64,000 nt of DNA from Hydrogenophaga pseudoflava (GTDB taxonomy: Bacteria; Pseudomonadota; Gammaproteobacteria; Burkholderiales; Burkholderiaceae_C), in NCBI RefSeq assembly GCF_031020795.1, contig NZ_JAVHJP010000005.1:189362-253361 (forward strand). Direction: 5' to 3'. The notes beneath the pieces are model-generated. The model was not told the DNA's origin. It saw only the letters and a program-made list of their open reading frames with translations, and searched no databases. Every line of letters begins with the position of its first letter. The first letter of the stretch is position 1. This document shows positions 1-8,325 of the stretch, in pieces. Made by a program: the position numbers and the translations under genes.

Positions 1-1393
1 CCTCGCGCGCCGCCGCGGTGGCCGCCTGCGCCTGCTCGACCACGGTGGCCAGCATCTCGGCGGCCTTGACCTGGGCGGTCACGTCGGTGGCGTACTTGAC
101 GACCTTGAAGGGCTTGCCGTTGAGGTCGAGGATGGGGTTGTACGAGGCCTGGATCCAGATCTCCTGGCCACCCTTGCCGAGGCGGCGGTAGCGGCCGGCG
201 TCGAACTGGCCGCGGCCCAGGCGCTCCCAGAACTCGCGGTAGGCCGGCTGGGCGCGTTCGACGGGGTCGACGAACATGCTGTGGTGGTGCCCCTGGATCT
301 CGGCCAGCGAGTAGCCCAGCGCGCCCAGGAAGTTGTCGTTGGCGCCCAGGATCCGGCCGGTGAGGTCGAACTCGATCACCGCCTGGGCCTTGCTGATGGC
401 CTCGATCTGGCCACTCCAGTCGGCCGCCTGCAGGCGCTGCGCCGTGATGTCGGTGGCGTACTTGACGACCTTGACCGGTTTGCCGGCGGGGTCGAGGATG
501 GGGTTGTACGAGGCCTGGATCCAGACCTCCTTGCCCCCCTTGCCGATGCGCTTGTACTGGCCGGCGTCGTATTCGCCGCGACCCAGCTTGTCCCAGAACA
601 TCCGGTACTCGGGAGTGGCCGCATGGGCAGGGTCGACGAACAGGCTGTGGTGCTGGCCGCGGATCTCGTCGAGCGTGTAACCCAGGGCGCGCAGGAAGTT
701 GTCGTTGGCGGTCAGCACCTTGCCCGTGAGGTCGAACTCGATCACCGCCTGCGATTTGCCGATGGCCTGCACCTGGCCGCTCCAGTCGGCCGCCTGCAGC
801 TGGGACCGGGTGACGTCGGTCGCGATCTTGATGACCTTGGTGACTCGGCCGGCCTCGTCCCTGACGGGCGCGTAGGTGCCCTGGATCCAGACCTCGCGGC
901 CGTCCCGGGCGATGCGCTTGAACACATCCGCATGGGTCTTGCCCGCGTTCAGCCCGTCCCAGAAATCACGGTAGGCCGGCGAGGACACCACGGCCGGCTC
1001 GACGAAGATGCGGTGGTGCTTGCCCACGATCTCGCTTTCGCTGTAGCCCAGCAGCCGGCAGAAGTTGCCGTTGGCCTTGAGCACCTGGCCCTGGGTGTCG
1101 AACTCGATGTAGGCGTAGCTGGTGTCGATGGCCGTGAGGATGCCGGCGGCGATGGCCCTGGCGTTCTGGCGCTCCGACTCGGCCTCGGTGGTCACGCGGT
1201 CCAGCTGCTGTGTGAGCTCGGCGATCCTCGCCTCCGCCGAAACGCGGGACCGCTCCTTCTCCTGCAGCGTCTGCGCCCATTGCGCCTCTGCGGCCGCACA
1301 GGCCTTTTCCTTGTCCTGCAGCGCCTGGGACAGCTGGTCCAGCTCGGTGCCGGCGAAAACGCGGGCAATCCAGGGGGTGTGGGTCTGTGTCAT
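1..1393 (-). CDS. PAS-repeat chemoreceptor or sensor (3' end outside window)
   Basis: Open minus-strand frame of 464 visible codons that runs off the left edge. It starts at an ATG overlapping the cheA stop by four bases (ATGA). Residues about 1-75 form a charged, probably coiled-coil N-terminus. Three consecutive PAS domains follow, each about 122 residues, with the PAC-type signatures GKGGKEVWIQASYNP and VVKYATDVT. There is no membrane segment or signal peptide in the visible part, so it looks cytoplasmic. The visible end (ATVVEQAQAATAAARE) looks like the start of a helical linker. Its place directly after cheA favours a methyl-accepting signalling domain beyond the edge, but a histidine kinase or GGDEF output cannot be excluded. 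PAS domains usually sense redox state, light or small ligands; no cofactor can be assigned here. Confidence 0.85.
   Translation of the reverse strand, partial: MTQTHTPWIARVFAGTELDQLSQALQDKEKACAAAEAQWAQTLQEKERSRVSAEARIAELTQQLDRVTTEAESERQNARAIAAGILTAIDTSYAYIEFDTQGQVLKANGNFCRLLGYSESEIVGKHHRIFVEPAVVSSPAYRDFWDGLNAGKTHADVFKRIARDGREVWIQGTYAPVRDEAGRVTKVIKIATDVTRSQLQAADWSGQVQAIGKSQAVIEFDLTGKVLTANDNFLRALGYTLDEIRGQHHSLFVDPAHAATPEYRMFWDKLGRGEYDAGQYKRIGKGGKEVWIQASYNPILDPAGKPVKVVKYATDITAQRLQAADWSGQIEAISKAQAVIEFDLTGRILGANDNFLGALGYSLAEIQGHHHSMFVDPVERAQPAYREFWERLGRGQFDAGRYRRLGKGGQEIWIQASYNPILDLNGKPFKVVKYATDVTAQVKAAEMLATVVEQAQAATAAARE
72..1168 (-). repeat. Three tandem PAS-coding repeats with a 366-bp period
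   Basis: The same landmark (start of the segment coding for VVKYATD or VIKIATD) occurs at 87, 453 and 819, an exact 366-bp period (122 codons). The first two units are very similar at the DNA level, including a shared gggttgtacgaggcctgg segment. The third unit is more diverged. This indicates recent internal duplication within the receptor gene. Confidence 0.85.
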
Positions 1394-3474
1394 GGCGCGG
1401 GTCCTTCTGCAGGAGCGGATTCGGTGGACGGAAGAGGTTGTGGGGACACGGCGTGGCGCGGTCGCGCGTGGGACGGCGGATGGATCGCCAGCTGGCACAG
1501 CGAGGCCACGTCGAAGATCAGGGCCACGTCGCCGTTGCCCAGGATGGAGGAGCCGGACATGCCGCGCAGGCTGCGGAACATGCGGCCCAGCGGCTTGATG
1601 ACGGTCTGGTGCTGGCCCAGCAGCTGGTCGACCAGCACGCCGTAGCGCTGGCCGCCAAAGCGGATCACCACGATGCTGACCCGGTCGGGCTCGGGCGAGT
1701 CCAGCGCGTAGAGCTTGCGCAGGCTCACCACCGGCAGGGCCTGGCCGCGCAGCTCGGTCACGCCGCGGCCGCTGGCGTCCATCTCGGTGGCGCTGGAGCG
1801 GCTCTCGATCACCTCCACCACCGCGTCGAGCGGGAAGATGAAGCGCGAGTCGCCGACGCCGATCAGGAAGCCGTCGATGATGGCCAGCGTGAGCGGCAGG
1901 CGGATCTCGATGGTCGAGCCCGCGCCCTCCTCGCTGGTGAGCTGCACCGTGCCGCGCAGCGCCTCGATGTTGCTGCGGACCACGTCCATGCCGACGCCGC
2001 GGCCACTGAGGTTGGTGACCTTCTCGGCGGTGGAGAAGCCGGGCGCGAAGATGAGCTTGAGGATGTCGGCGTCGGCCGGCACCACGCCGGGCTCCACCAG
2101 GCCGCGCTCCCAGGCGCGCGCCAGCACCTTCTGGCGCTGCACGCCGCGCCCGTCGTCGGTGATGCGGATCAGGATGCTGCCCGACTCGTGGCAGGCCGAG
2201 AGCACGAGCCGGCCCTGCGCGGGCTTGCCGGCGGCGGTGCGCTGCTCGGGTGTCTCCAGCCCGTGGTCCAGCGCGTTGCGCACCAGGTGCATCAGCGGGT
2301 CGGCGATGCGCTCGACCACCGACTTGTCCAGCTCGGTGTCACCGCCGACGATCTCCAGCTGCACCTCCTTGCCCAGCTCGGCGGCGGTGTCGCGCACCAC
2401 GCGGCGGAAGCGCGAGAAGGTCTCGCCGATGGGCACCATGCGCAGCTGCAGCGTGCCGTTGCGGATCTCTTCGATCAGCTGGTTGATCTGCTCGTTGGCC
2501 TCGATCAGCGAGCCCTGGCGCGACTGGCGCGCCAGCAGCGAGGCGCCGGCGCCGGCGATCACGAGTTCGCCCAGCAGGTTGATGACGGCGTCCAGCCGGT
2601 CGGCCTGCACGCGGATGAAACGCTGCTCTTCGCCGCCTTCGCGCGGCTTGGCCACCACGGCCGGCGTGCGGACGGCGGCTTCGGGCGCCGCGACCACGGC
2701 CGCCGGGGCGTCCGCCACCGGCGGTGCCGGGGGCGTGATCTGCAGCGTGCAGTCCTCCCGCACGAAGCTGAAGGCCGCCTCGATGGCGTCCTGGTCGGCC
2801 GCCGTTTCCAGTTCGAAACCGAAGGCCAGGTGGCAGCTTTCGGGATCGAGCGTGTCCAGGCCGGGCACGGCGGAGCGGTCGCAGTGAATGCGGGTGATGG
2901 TGCCCAGGCCGCGCAGGTAGTTCAGGATGGCCAGTGGGTCCATGCCGTTGCGGAAGGTGTCGGGCAGGAAGCCCACCTGCAGCGTCCAGACGCAGGCCGC
3001 GCTGGCGGCGTCCGCCACGGGCGCGTTGGGCGGGGGTGCGGCGTGCGAGGCCATCGGCGCGTCGCCGCTGAAGGCCTGCAGGCGCGATTCGAGGCCGGCG
3101 CGCGCCGCGGCCTCGTCGGCACTCACCGCCCCGCCCGCCTGCGCCAGACGGATCAGGAAGCGGATCTGGTCGTTGCACTGCAGCAGCAGCGTGCCCATGT
3201 CGGGCGTGAAGGCGACCAGACCATCGCGCAGGCGGTCCAGCAGGGTCTCGACGTGGTGGGTGAAGGCCACCACCTCGTCCAGGCCGAAGATGCCGGCCGA
3301 GCCCTTGACGGTGTGGGCGCAGCGGAACAGCGCGCCCAGCAGATCGCCGTTGCCGGGCTGGTCTTCCAGCTCCAGCAGCAGCTGCTCGATGGCTTCGAGC
3401 TGCTCGTCCGATTCGCTGATGAAGGCGGGCAAGGCCTCGGCGATGAAGCTCTGGTCGGCGTCCTGTGCGTTCAT
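1390..3474 (-). CDS. cheA: Chemotaxis histidine kinase CheA
   Basis: 694-residue kinase that phosphorylates the response regulator encoded two genes upstream. Residues 1-105 are the Hpt domain with phospho-acceptor His54 in RCAHTVKGSAG. A P2-like region follows at about 170-265, then the dimerisation helices. The HATPase carries the N box LVRNALDHGLE, DDGRGV and GRGVGMDVV, and a C-terminal CheW-like domain couples it to receptors. The start was chosen at the ATG giving MNAQDADQSF, which overlaps the stop of the STAS gene by four bases (ATGA); longer upstream frames lack an Hpt-compatible start. Its own stop overlaps the PAS receptor start in the same way, so the genes look translationally coupled. 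No CheW, CheR or CheB is visible; they may lie to the left of the window. Confidence 0.97.
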   Translation of the reverse strand: MNAQDADQSFIAEALPAFISESDEQLEAIEQLLLELEDQPGNGDLLGALFRCAHTVKGSAGIFGLDEVVAFTHHVETLLDRLRDGLVAFTPDMGTLLLQCNDQIRFLIRLAQAGGAVSADEAAARAGLESRLQAFSGDAPMASHAAPPPNAPVADAASAACVWTLQVGFLPDTFRNGMDPLAILNYLRGLGTITRIHCDRSAVPGLDTLDPESCHLAFGFELETAADQDAIEAAFSFVREDCTLQITPPAPPVADAPAAVVAAPEAAVRTPAVVAKPREGGEEQRFIRVQADRLDAVINLLGELVIAGAGASLLARQSRQGSLIEANEQINQLIEEIRNGTLQLRMVPIGETFSRFRRVVRDTAAELGKEVQLEIVGGDTELDKSVVERIADPLMHLVRNALDHGLETPEQRTAAGKPAQGRLVLSACHESGSILIRITDDGRGVQRQKVLARAWERGLVEPGVVPADADILKLIFAPGFSTAEKVTNLSGRGVGMDVVRSNIEALRGTVQLTSEEGAGSTIEIRLPLTLAIIDGFLIGVGDSRFIFPLDAVVEVIESRSSATEMDASGRGVTELRGQALPVVSLRKLYALDSPEPDRVSIVVIRFGGQRYGVLVDQLLGQHQTVIKPLGRMFRSLRGMSGSSILGNGDVALIFDVASLCQLAIHPPSHARPRHAVSPQPLPSTESAPAEGPAP

Positions 3475-3779
3475 GGGGTGGCTCCCTGGGCGGTGCGGTC
3501 GGACAGCCAGCCGGCCAGCCCGAGGGCGGCGCAGGCGTCGACCAGCGGTGTGCTCGGCTGGGCCAGCCGCAGCGCCTGCGAACGGTCCTCCAGGGACCGC
3601 GCCAGCGACAGCAGCAGCTGCACGCCGGCGGCGTCGACCTGGTCGACCGCAGAGGCCTCCAGCGTCCAGCCGTCGCCGCTGTCGGCGGTGTGCTCGGCCA
3701 GCCAGGTGCGCGCCTGGGCGCACAGCTCGCTGGCGGTGTAGATGGTCAGCTCGGGGGGGAGGCGGCGCTGGGCGTCCAT
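3471..3779 (-). CDS. STAS-domain protein in the chemotaxis operon
   Basis: 102-residue single-domain STAS protein, the fold of anti-sigma-factor antagonists. The helix following the signature strand reads VDQVDAAGVQLLLSLA. The position that carries the phosphorylatable Ser or Thr in SpoIIAA-like proteins (the D-S/T-S/A-G type motif) is Ala here, so classic partner-switch phosphorylation looks unlikely. It sits 10 bases after cheY and overlaps cheA by four bases, which implies a role in this chemosensory array, for example as an adaptor or nucleotide-sensing accessory. Function beyond the fold is not known. Confidence 0.85.
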   Translation of the reverse strand: MDAQRRLPPELTIYTASELCAQARTWLAEHTADSGDGWTLEASAVDQVDAAGVQLLLSLARSLEDRSQALRLAQPSTPLVDACAALGLAGWLSDRTAQGATP

Positions 3780-3789
3780 GGCAGCCCCT

Positions 3790-4161
3790 TCACGGCAGGA
3801 TCAGCTTGGACACCGCGTCCAGCAGCTGCGGCGGGTTGAAGGGCTTGACGATCCAGGCCTTGGCGCCGGCGGCCCGGCCCTGCTCCTTCTTGGCGTCCTG
3901 TCCTTCGGTGGTGAGCATGACCACCGGCGTGAACTTGTGGCGCGGGTGCTTCTTGACCTCGGTGACGAAGGCAATGCCGTCCATGTTGGGCATGTTCACG
4001 TCGCTCACGATCAGGTGCACCTTGGCCGCCTTCTCCAGCTGCGCCAGGCCCTCCTTGCCGTCGCCGGCTTCGAGCACGTCGTAGCCCGCGCGGTTGAGGG
4101 CCAGCTTCACCACCGTGCGCAGTGAGCTGGAGTCGTCGACGATCAGGATGGTCTTGGCCAT
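3790..4161 (-). CDS. cheY: CheY-like response regulator
   Basis: 123-residue single receiver domain. The acidic pair is Asp9-Asp10 (LIVDDSSS), the phospho-acceptor is Asp54 (SDVNMPNMDG), the switch Thr is in MLTTEG (about 84-85) and the conserved Lys is Lys106 (VKPFNP). There is no output domain, so it acts as a diffusible phospho-signal from the CheA two genes downstream. It is the second gene of the operon, 23 bases after the soluble receptor gene. Residues GIAFVTEVKKHPRHK match the alpha-3/beta-4 region of CheY rather than transcriptional regulators. Confidence 0.95.
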   Translation of the reverse strand: MAKTILIVDDSSSLRTVVKLALNRAGYDVLEAGDGKEGLAQLEKAAKVHLIVSDVNMPNMDGIAFVTEVKKHPRHKFTPVVMLTTEGQDAKKEQGRAAGAKAWIVKPFNPPQLLDAVSKLILP

Positions 4162-4184
4162 GCGGGTGCTCCCTGTGAGAAGAA

Positions 4185-5243
4185 TCAGAAGAAGGTGGTC
4201 TCACTGCCCCCGCTCTTTGCGGGGAGTGACTGCGCGCCCGCGGTGGCCTGGCGCTGCTCGTCGGTCGTGTAGCCCGCGGTCAGCAGCGTCTCCCACTCCG
4301 ATGCGTCGGGCACCCGCCCCTCGGCCAGCGACACCTGGAGTCGCCGGGCGGCCTCGTCCATCGAATGGCGCACCTGGTCCACGATCTGGTTGACGCGGTC
4401 CTGGAACTGAAAGGCGATCAGGAGCTGCTCGACCTGGCCCTTGACCATGGCGCCGCGCTCGCGCAGTTCGGCGGCGCGCTGGTGCAGCCCGCTGACGGCG
4501 CCATGCATCTGCTCGATCACATCGTTGACGATCTGGCCCGACGACTGCACCGACTGCCGGTCGCTGGCCGCCTGCTGGTCGGCGTCGCGCAGCACGGTCT
4601 GCATGTGCGACCCGAAGCGGCCGACCTGGTCCGCGATGTTCTTGCCCGTGCTGCCCGACTCACCGGACAGGCGGCGCACCTCGGCCGCCACCACCGAGAA
4701 GCCGCGCCCGCTCTCGCCCGCACGGGCGGCCTCGATGGCGGCGTTGATCGACAGCAGGTTGGTCTGGCGGGCGAGCTTGCCGACGTCCTCGGCCATCTGG
4801 GCCAGGCTCTCCGATGCGGTGGAGAGAGACCGCACCGAGCCGACCATGCGGTCGCGCGATTCGACAAAGCCCGAGAAGCGGGCCAGCAGCTCGTGCAGCC
4901 GCTCCTCGCACCGGGCCAGCGTGTCGGCGCGGGTGTCCACGTCCGAAGCACTCATACCCGCGCCAGTGTCCGCGGCCACGATGGCGTCCAGTTCCTGCAG
5001 GATGGTGGTGAAGCCGCCCAACAGGGTCTGCGTGGCCTCGTGCATCTGTTCCTGCGCGGTGCCCAGGTGGGTTGACCACAGCGCCGAGGCCTGGCTCAGG
5101 CGCTGCGCCACTTCGTCCAGGACAGGTGCGGCCGCCGGCCGGGACGAGGCGGGCAACAGGCGGGCGAACGGCTGCATCAGCCAAGCGCCCAGTCCGCCGG
5201 ACCGTTCCGCCAGCGGGGCATGGGGGTGCAACAGGACGGGCAT
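4185..5243 (-). CDS. Soluble methyl-accepting chemotaxis protein
   Basis: 352-residue chemoreceptor with no transmembrane segment. The conserved signalling hairpin tip is at about 165-215 (NLLSINAAIEAARAGESGRGFSVVA, quoted here in part: IEAARAGESGRGF and VVAAEVRRLSG). The first ~60 residues are not a recognisable sensor domain. The ATG at 5243 is the only Met start before the conserved part; an upstream TTG at 5309 is possible but less likely. No strong ribosome-binding site is visible. As first gene of the cheY-STAS-cheA-PAS receptor unit it probably forms part of a cytoplasmic array. A sigma-28-like element lies upstream at 5331-5356. Confidence 0.88.
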   Translation of the reverse strand: MPVLLHPHAPLAERSGGLGAWLMQPFARLLPASSRPAAAPVLDEVAQRLSQASALWSTHLGTAQEQMHEATQTLLGGFTTILQELDAIVAADTGAGMSASDVDTRADTLARCEERLHELLARFSGFVESRDRMVGSVRSLSTASESLAQMAEDVGKLARQTNLLSINAAIEAARAGESGRGFSVVAAEVRRLSGESGSTGKNIADQVGRFGSHMQTVLRDADQQAASDRQSVQSSGQIVNDVIEQMHGAVSGLHQRAAELRERGAMVKGQVEQLLIAFQFQDRVNQIVDQVRHSMDEAARRLQVSLAEGRVPDASEWETLLTAGYTTDEQRQATAGAQSLPAKSGGSETTFF

Positions 5244-5330
5244 ACCAAAGTGCTCGAAGTGAATGAATGAGCAGTGATCCTGTCGACCGAACGCACTCAG
5301 CCGCAACAAATCGAATCACCGGTCTCTTCA

Positions 5331-5356
5331 CTATCGACCAGTCCGAACCGGGCTTA
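5331..5356 (-). promoter_or_regulatory. Possible sigma-28 promoter for the chemotaxis operon
   Basis: On the minus strand TAAG (5356-5353) is followed by GTCGATAG (5338-5331). The latter matches six of eight positions of the flagellar/chemotaxis sigma consensus GCCGATAA. Spacing is one base shorter than ideal. It lies about 90 bases upstream of the first receptor gene. Confidence 0.35.
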
Positions 5357-5363
5357 AGCCCGG
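5348..5363. repeat. Perfect 16-bp palindrome CCGGGCTTAAGCCCGG
   Basis: Perfect inverted repeat between the end of the rlmN-like gene and the chemotaxis operon. It overlaps the proposed TAAG element. It could fold as a hairpin ending rlmN transcription (no T run follows) or be a binding site for a dimeric protein. Confidence 0.6.
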
Positions 5364-5402
5364 AACAATGGCTGGGTATACCCGCTGTTTGACCGAGCGG
5401 TT

Positions 5403-6455
5403 TCAGGCCAACGGCCGGATCGGCACGCTGCGCCGCAGCGGCCGTTCGGGCTGCTCGGCCCGCGCCCGCAGCTGGCCGCAGCCCCCGTCCACGTCCTGCC
5501 CCGCCGACATGCGCAGCTTGGTCAGGATGTGGCGGCGGTGCAGGCGGCGCGCCATGTCGGCCGCCTTCTCCCAGCTTGGGCGCTGGTAGGGCATGCCTTC
5601 GGTGGTGTTGTACGGAATCAGGTTGAGGATGGCGTACTTGCCCGTGAGCAGGCGCACGAGGCCCTCGATCTCGTCGTCGCCGTCGTTCACGCCGTCCAGC
5701 AGCGTCCACTGGTATTGAATGGGGTAGCCGGTGGCGCGGGCGTAGGCCTCGCCGGCGTCGACCAGCTCTTCGGGCGAGAGCAGCGGCGCGCGCGGCAGCA
5801 GCTCGCGGCGCAGCTCGGCCTTGGTGGTGTGCAGCGACAGCGCCAGCGCGGGCTTGACCGCGCCGCGCGGCAGTTCATCGAACACGCGCGGGTCGCCCAC
5901 GGTGGAGAACACCAGGTTCTTGTGGCCGATGTTGCCGGCCGTGCCCAGCAGCTCGATGGCCTCCATGACGTTGTCCAGGTTGTGGGCCGGTTCGCCCATG
6001 CCCATGAACACCACCTTCTTCACCGGCCGGCGCGTGCGCGCCAGCGCCACCTGGGCCACGATCTCGGCGCTGCCAAGCTGGCGGATCAGCCCCGTGGTGC
6101 CGGTCATGCAGAAGCGGCAGCCCACGGCGCAGCCCACCTGGGTGGACACGCACAGGCCGGGCGTGCGGTCGGGCAGCAGCAGCACGCTTTCGACCAGCTG
6201 GCCGTCGCCCAGTTTGACCAGCAGGCGTTCGGAGCCGTCGTCGCCGGGGTGGGCCGATGCGAGCTGCGCGAGGCCCGCGAGTTCGGTCTCCAGCGCCGGC
6301 AGGGCGGCGCGCAGCGTGGCGGGCAGGAAGTGCTCGATCTGCCGTTTGCCCGCCGTCTGCGGCAGGGCGTTGCTCCACAGGCGGAGCACACGGTGCTGGT
6401 GTTTGGGCAGGGCGCCGAGCGCGCCCAGGCGCTCGCGCAATTCAGAGATTCGCAT
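5403..6455 (-). CDS. RlmN/Cfr-family radical SAM RNA methyltransferase
   Basis: 350-residue radical SAM enzyme. The [4Fe-4S] motif CX3CX2C is at Cys109, Cys113 and Cys116 (GCAVGCRFCMTG). The family motif GMGEPAHNLDNV follows, and the C-terminal catalytic Cys326 is in DVDGGCGQLRA, as in RlmN. These features predict methylation of an adenine in 23S rRNA or tRNA through the two-cysteine mechanism. The start ATG at 6455 gives the usual helical N-terminus; a -10-like GACAAT lies seven bases upstream. The sequence is shorter and more divergent than housekeeping RlmN (CMTG in place of CSTG), and its neighbours are not the usual ispG/ndk context, so it may be a paralogue. I leave the symbol blank for that reason. 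Confidence 0.85.
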   Translation of the reverse strand: MRISELRERLGALGALPKHQHRVLRLWSNALPQTAGKRQIEHFLPATLRAALPALETELAGLAQLASAHPGDDGSERLLVKLGDGQLVESVLLLPDRTPGLCVSTQVGCAVGCRFCMTGTTGLIRQLGSAEIVAQVALARTRRPVKKVVFMGMGEPAHNLDNVMEAIELLGTAGNIGHKNLVFSTVGDPRVFDELPRGAVKPALALSLHTTKAELRRELLPRAPLLSPEELVDAGEAYARATGYPIQYQWTLLDGVNDGDDEIEGLVRLLTGKYAILNLIPYNTTEGMPYQRPSWEKAADMARRLHRRHILTKLRMSAGQDVDGGCGQLRARAEQPERPLRRSVPIRPLA

Positions 6456-6462
6456 GCCCGGG

Positions 6463-6468
6463 ATTGTC
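6463..6468 (-). promoter_or_regulatory. -10-like GACAAT, seven bases before rlmN-like ATG
   Basis: The minus-strand hexamer GACAAT ends seven bases before the start codon, with no Shine-Dalgarno between. Transcription would begin at or next to the ATG. No clear -35 is visible. Confidence 0.45.
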
Positions 6469-6531
6469 CCTGAGGGTCGCGCTGAACGCCGTCCCGGCAC
6501 AGAATGCGCCTTCACAAGGAGACTCCCCACG

Positions 6532-7404
6532 ATGAAGTCCGTGTCATTCATCCAGCGCAACACGCAAGGCCACTGGGTCGGCGACGGCTTTCCGGTGCGC
6601 ACCCTGTTCTCGTACAACGACGACCCCGCCGCGTTCTCGCCCTTCCTCATGCTCGACTACGGCGGCCCGGTGGTGTTCGAGCCGACCACGAAGCGGCGCG
6701 GCGTGGGCGCCCACCCGCACCGCGGCTTCGAGACCGTGACCATCGTCTACGACGGCGAGGTCACGCACCGCGACTCGTCCGGCGGCGGCGGCACCATCGG
6801 CCCCGGCGAGGTGCAGTGGATGACCGCCGCGGCGGGCATCGTGCACGAGGAGTTCCACAGCGAGGCCTACGCCCGCAGCGGCGGCCCGTTCCGCATGGTG
6901 CAGCTGTGGGTGAACCTGCCGGCGCGCGACAAGATGGCGGCGCCCGGTTACCAGGGCATCACCGCGGCGCAGATCCCGACCCTGCCGCTGACCGACGCGA
7001 GCGGCGCCGCCGCCGGCACGGTGCGCCCCATCGCCGGCACCTTCGACGGCACCACCGGCCCGGCCCGGACCTTCACGCCCATGCAGGTCTGGGACGTGCA
7101 GCTGAAAGCCGGCCACACCGTGACGCTGCCCGCGCCCGAGGGCCACACCACGGTGCCGCTGGTCTACCAGGGCCGGGTGAAAACCGCCGACGGCCAGGAA
7201 GCCGGCGACGCGGAAATGATCGTCTACGCCCGCGACGGTGAAGGCGTGCAGCTCACCGCGCTGGCCGACACCACGCTGCTGTGGCTGTGCGGCGAACCCA
7301 TCGACGAGCCGGTGGTGGGCTACGGCCCCTTCGTGATGAACACCCCGCAGGAAATCCAGCAGGCGTTCGTCGATTTCCAGAGCGGCAAGATGGGGAGGCT
7401 CTGA
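6532..7404 (+). CDS. Pirin-family protein (first of tandem pair)
   Basis: 290-residue bicupin. The N-terminal cupin has the pirin metal-site signature AHPHRGFETVT (two His plus Glu region) and the later GIVHEEF His. The C-terminal pirin domain spans about 165-285. Bacterial pirins are reported as quercetinase-like dioxygenases or as redox or metabolic regulators; the substrate here is unknown. The start at 6532 follows a good ribosome-binding site (aaggaga at 6516-6522). The next pirin gene begins one base after the stop, so the two are co-transcribed. Confidence 0.93.
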   Translation: MKSVSFIQRNTQGHWVGDGFPVRTLFSYNDDPAAFSPFLMLDYGGPVVFEPTTKRRGVGAHPHRGFETVTIVYDGEVTHRDSSGGGGTIGPGEVQWMTAAAGIVHEEFHSEAYARSGGPFRMVQLWVNLPARDKMAAPGYQGITAAQIPTLPLTDASGAAAGTVRPIAGTFDGTTGPARTFTPMQVWDVQLKAGHTVTLPAPEGHTTVPLVYQGRVKTADGQEAGDAEMIVYARDGEGVQLTALADTTLLWLCGEPIDEPVVGYGPFVMNTPQEIQQAFVDFQSGKMGRL

Positions 7405-7405
7405 C

Positions 7406-8272
7406 ATGTTGGAGATGCTGATCACCGCGCGCCCCGGCGACCTCGGCCACGGCCTGACCGTGCGGCGCGTGCTGCCGTACGCCAAGCGCCGCCACGTGGG
7501 GCCCTTCGTCTTCCTCGACCACGCCGGCCCGGTGACGCTGGCACCCGAGCATGTGCGCGCCGCCGATGTGAGGCCGCACCCGCACATCGGCCTGTCCACC
7601 GTGAGCTACCTGCTCAGCGGCATGATCACGCACCGCGACAGCCTGGGCATCCGCCAGGACATCCGCCCCGGCGACGTGAACTGGATGACCGCCGGCCGCG
7701 GCATCAGCCACTCCGAGCGCTTCACCCACCCCGACTCCTTCGCGGGCGGCGGGCTGGAGCTGATGCAGTTCTGGGTCGCGCTGCCCGAGGCCGACGAGGA
7801 GTGCGAGCCTGCCTTCGACCACTACCCGCAGGCCCTGATGCCCGAGCGCGAGGAGGACGGCGTCTGGTGGCGCCTGTTCGCCGGCAGCGCCTACGGGCTG
7901 ACCACGCCGGTGCGCACGCACTCGCCGCTGTTCGCGCTGCACGCGCAGCTGCGGCCCGGCGCCCCGCTGGCCCTGCCCCCTGGCCACGCCGAACAGGCGG
8001 TGTACGTGGCGCGCGGCGCCGTGACCCTCGGCGACACGACCGCGGAGCCCGGCCAGCTGCTGGTGTTCACCGGCGAGGGGGATGCGGTGACGGCCGGCCC
8101 CCAAGGGGCGACGCTGATGGTCTTCGGCGGCCAGCCGCTGGGCGAGCGCCACATGTTCTGGAACTTCGTGTCCTCGCGCAAGGAGCGCATCGAGCAGGCC
8201 AAGGCCGACTGGCAGGGCGGCCGCTTCGCCCTGCCGCCGGACGACCACGACGAGTGGATCCCGCTGCCCTGA
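7406..8272 (+). CDS. Pirin-family protein (second of tandem pair)
   Basis: 288-residue bicupin related to, but clearly different from, the preceding pirin. The metal site region reads RPHPHIGLSTVSYLL and the second His part GISHSER. The HPHIG form (in place of HPHRG) with GISHSE resembles the YhhW-like branch of pirins. It starts one base after the upstream stop, with gggagg about 10 bases before, and is probably translated from the same message. Two different pirins in one operon may form a pair with distinct substrates or one catalytic and one regulatory subunit; this is inference. Confidence 0.92.
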   Translation: MLEMLITARPGDLGHGLTVRRVLPYAKRRHVGPFVFLDHAGPVTLAPEHVRAADVRPHPHIGLSTVSYLLSGMITHRDSLGIRQDIRPGDVNWMTAGRGISHSERFTHPDSFAGGGLELMQFWVALPEADEECEPAFDHYPQALMPEREEDGVWWRLFAGSAYGLTTPVRTHSPLFALHAQLRPGAPLALPPGHAEQAVYVARGAVTLGDTTAEPGQLLVFTGEGDAVTAGPQGATLMVFGGQPLGERHMFWNFVSSRKERIEQAKADWQGGRFALPPDDHDEWIPLP

Positions 8273-8313
8273 AGGCGCGCATTCGGTCACACCCGGGCAC
8301 CTGAGGGCCGCGG

Positions 8314-8319
8314 CACAAT
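8314..8319 (+). promoter_or_regulatory. -10-like CACAAT, six bases before ATG of cNMP-binding gene
   Basis: CACAAT followed by gccggg and then the ATG. The six-base spacing would put the transcription start on the A of the start codon. No ribosome-binding site is present. Confidence 0.45.
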
Positions 8320-8325
8320 GCCGGG

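Noticed and set aside
1387-3741. Open frame of 784 codons on the + strand opposite cheA
   Set aside because: No recognisable domain and biased composition; cheA on the other strand has every kinase motif.
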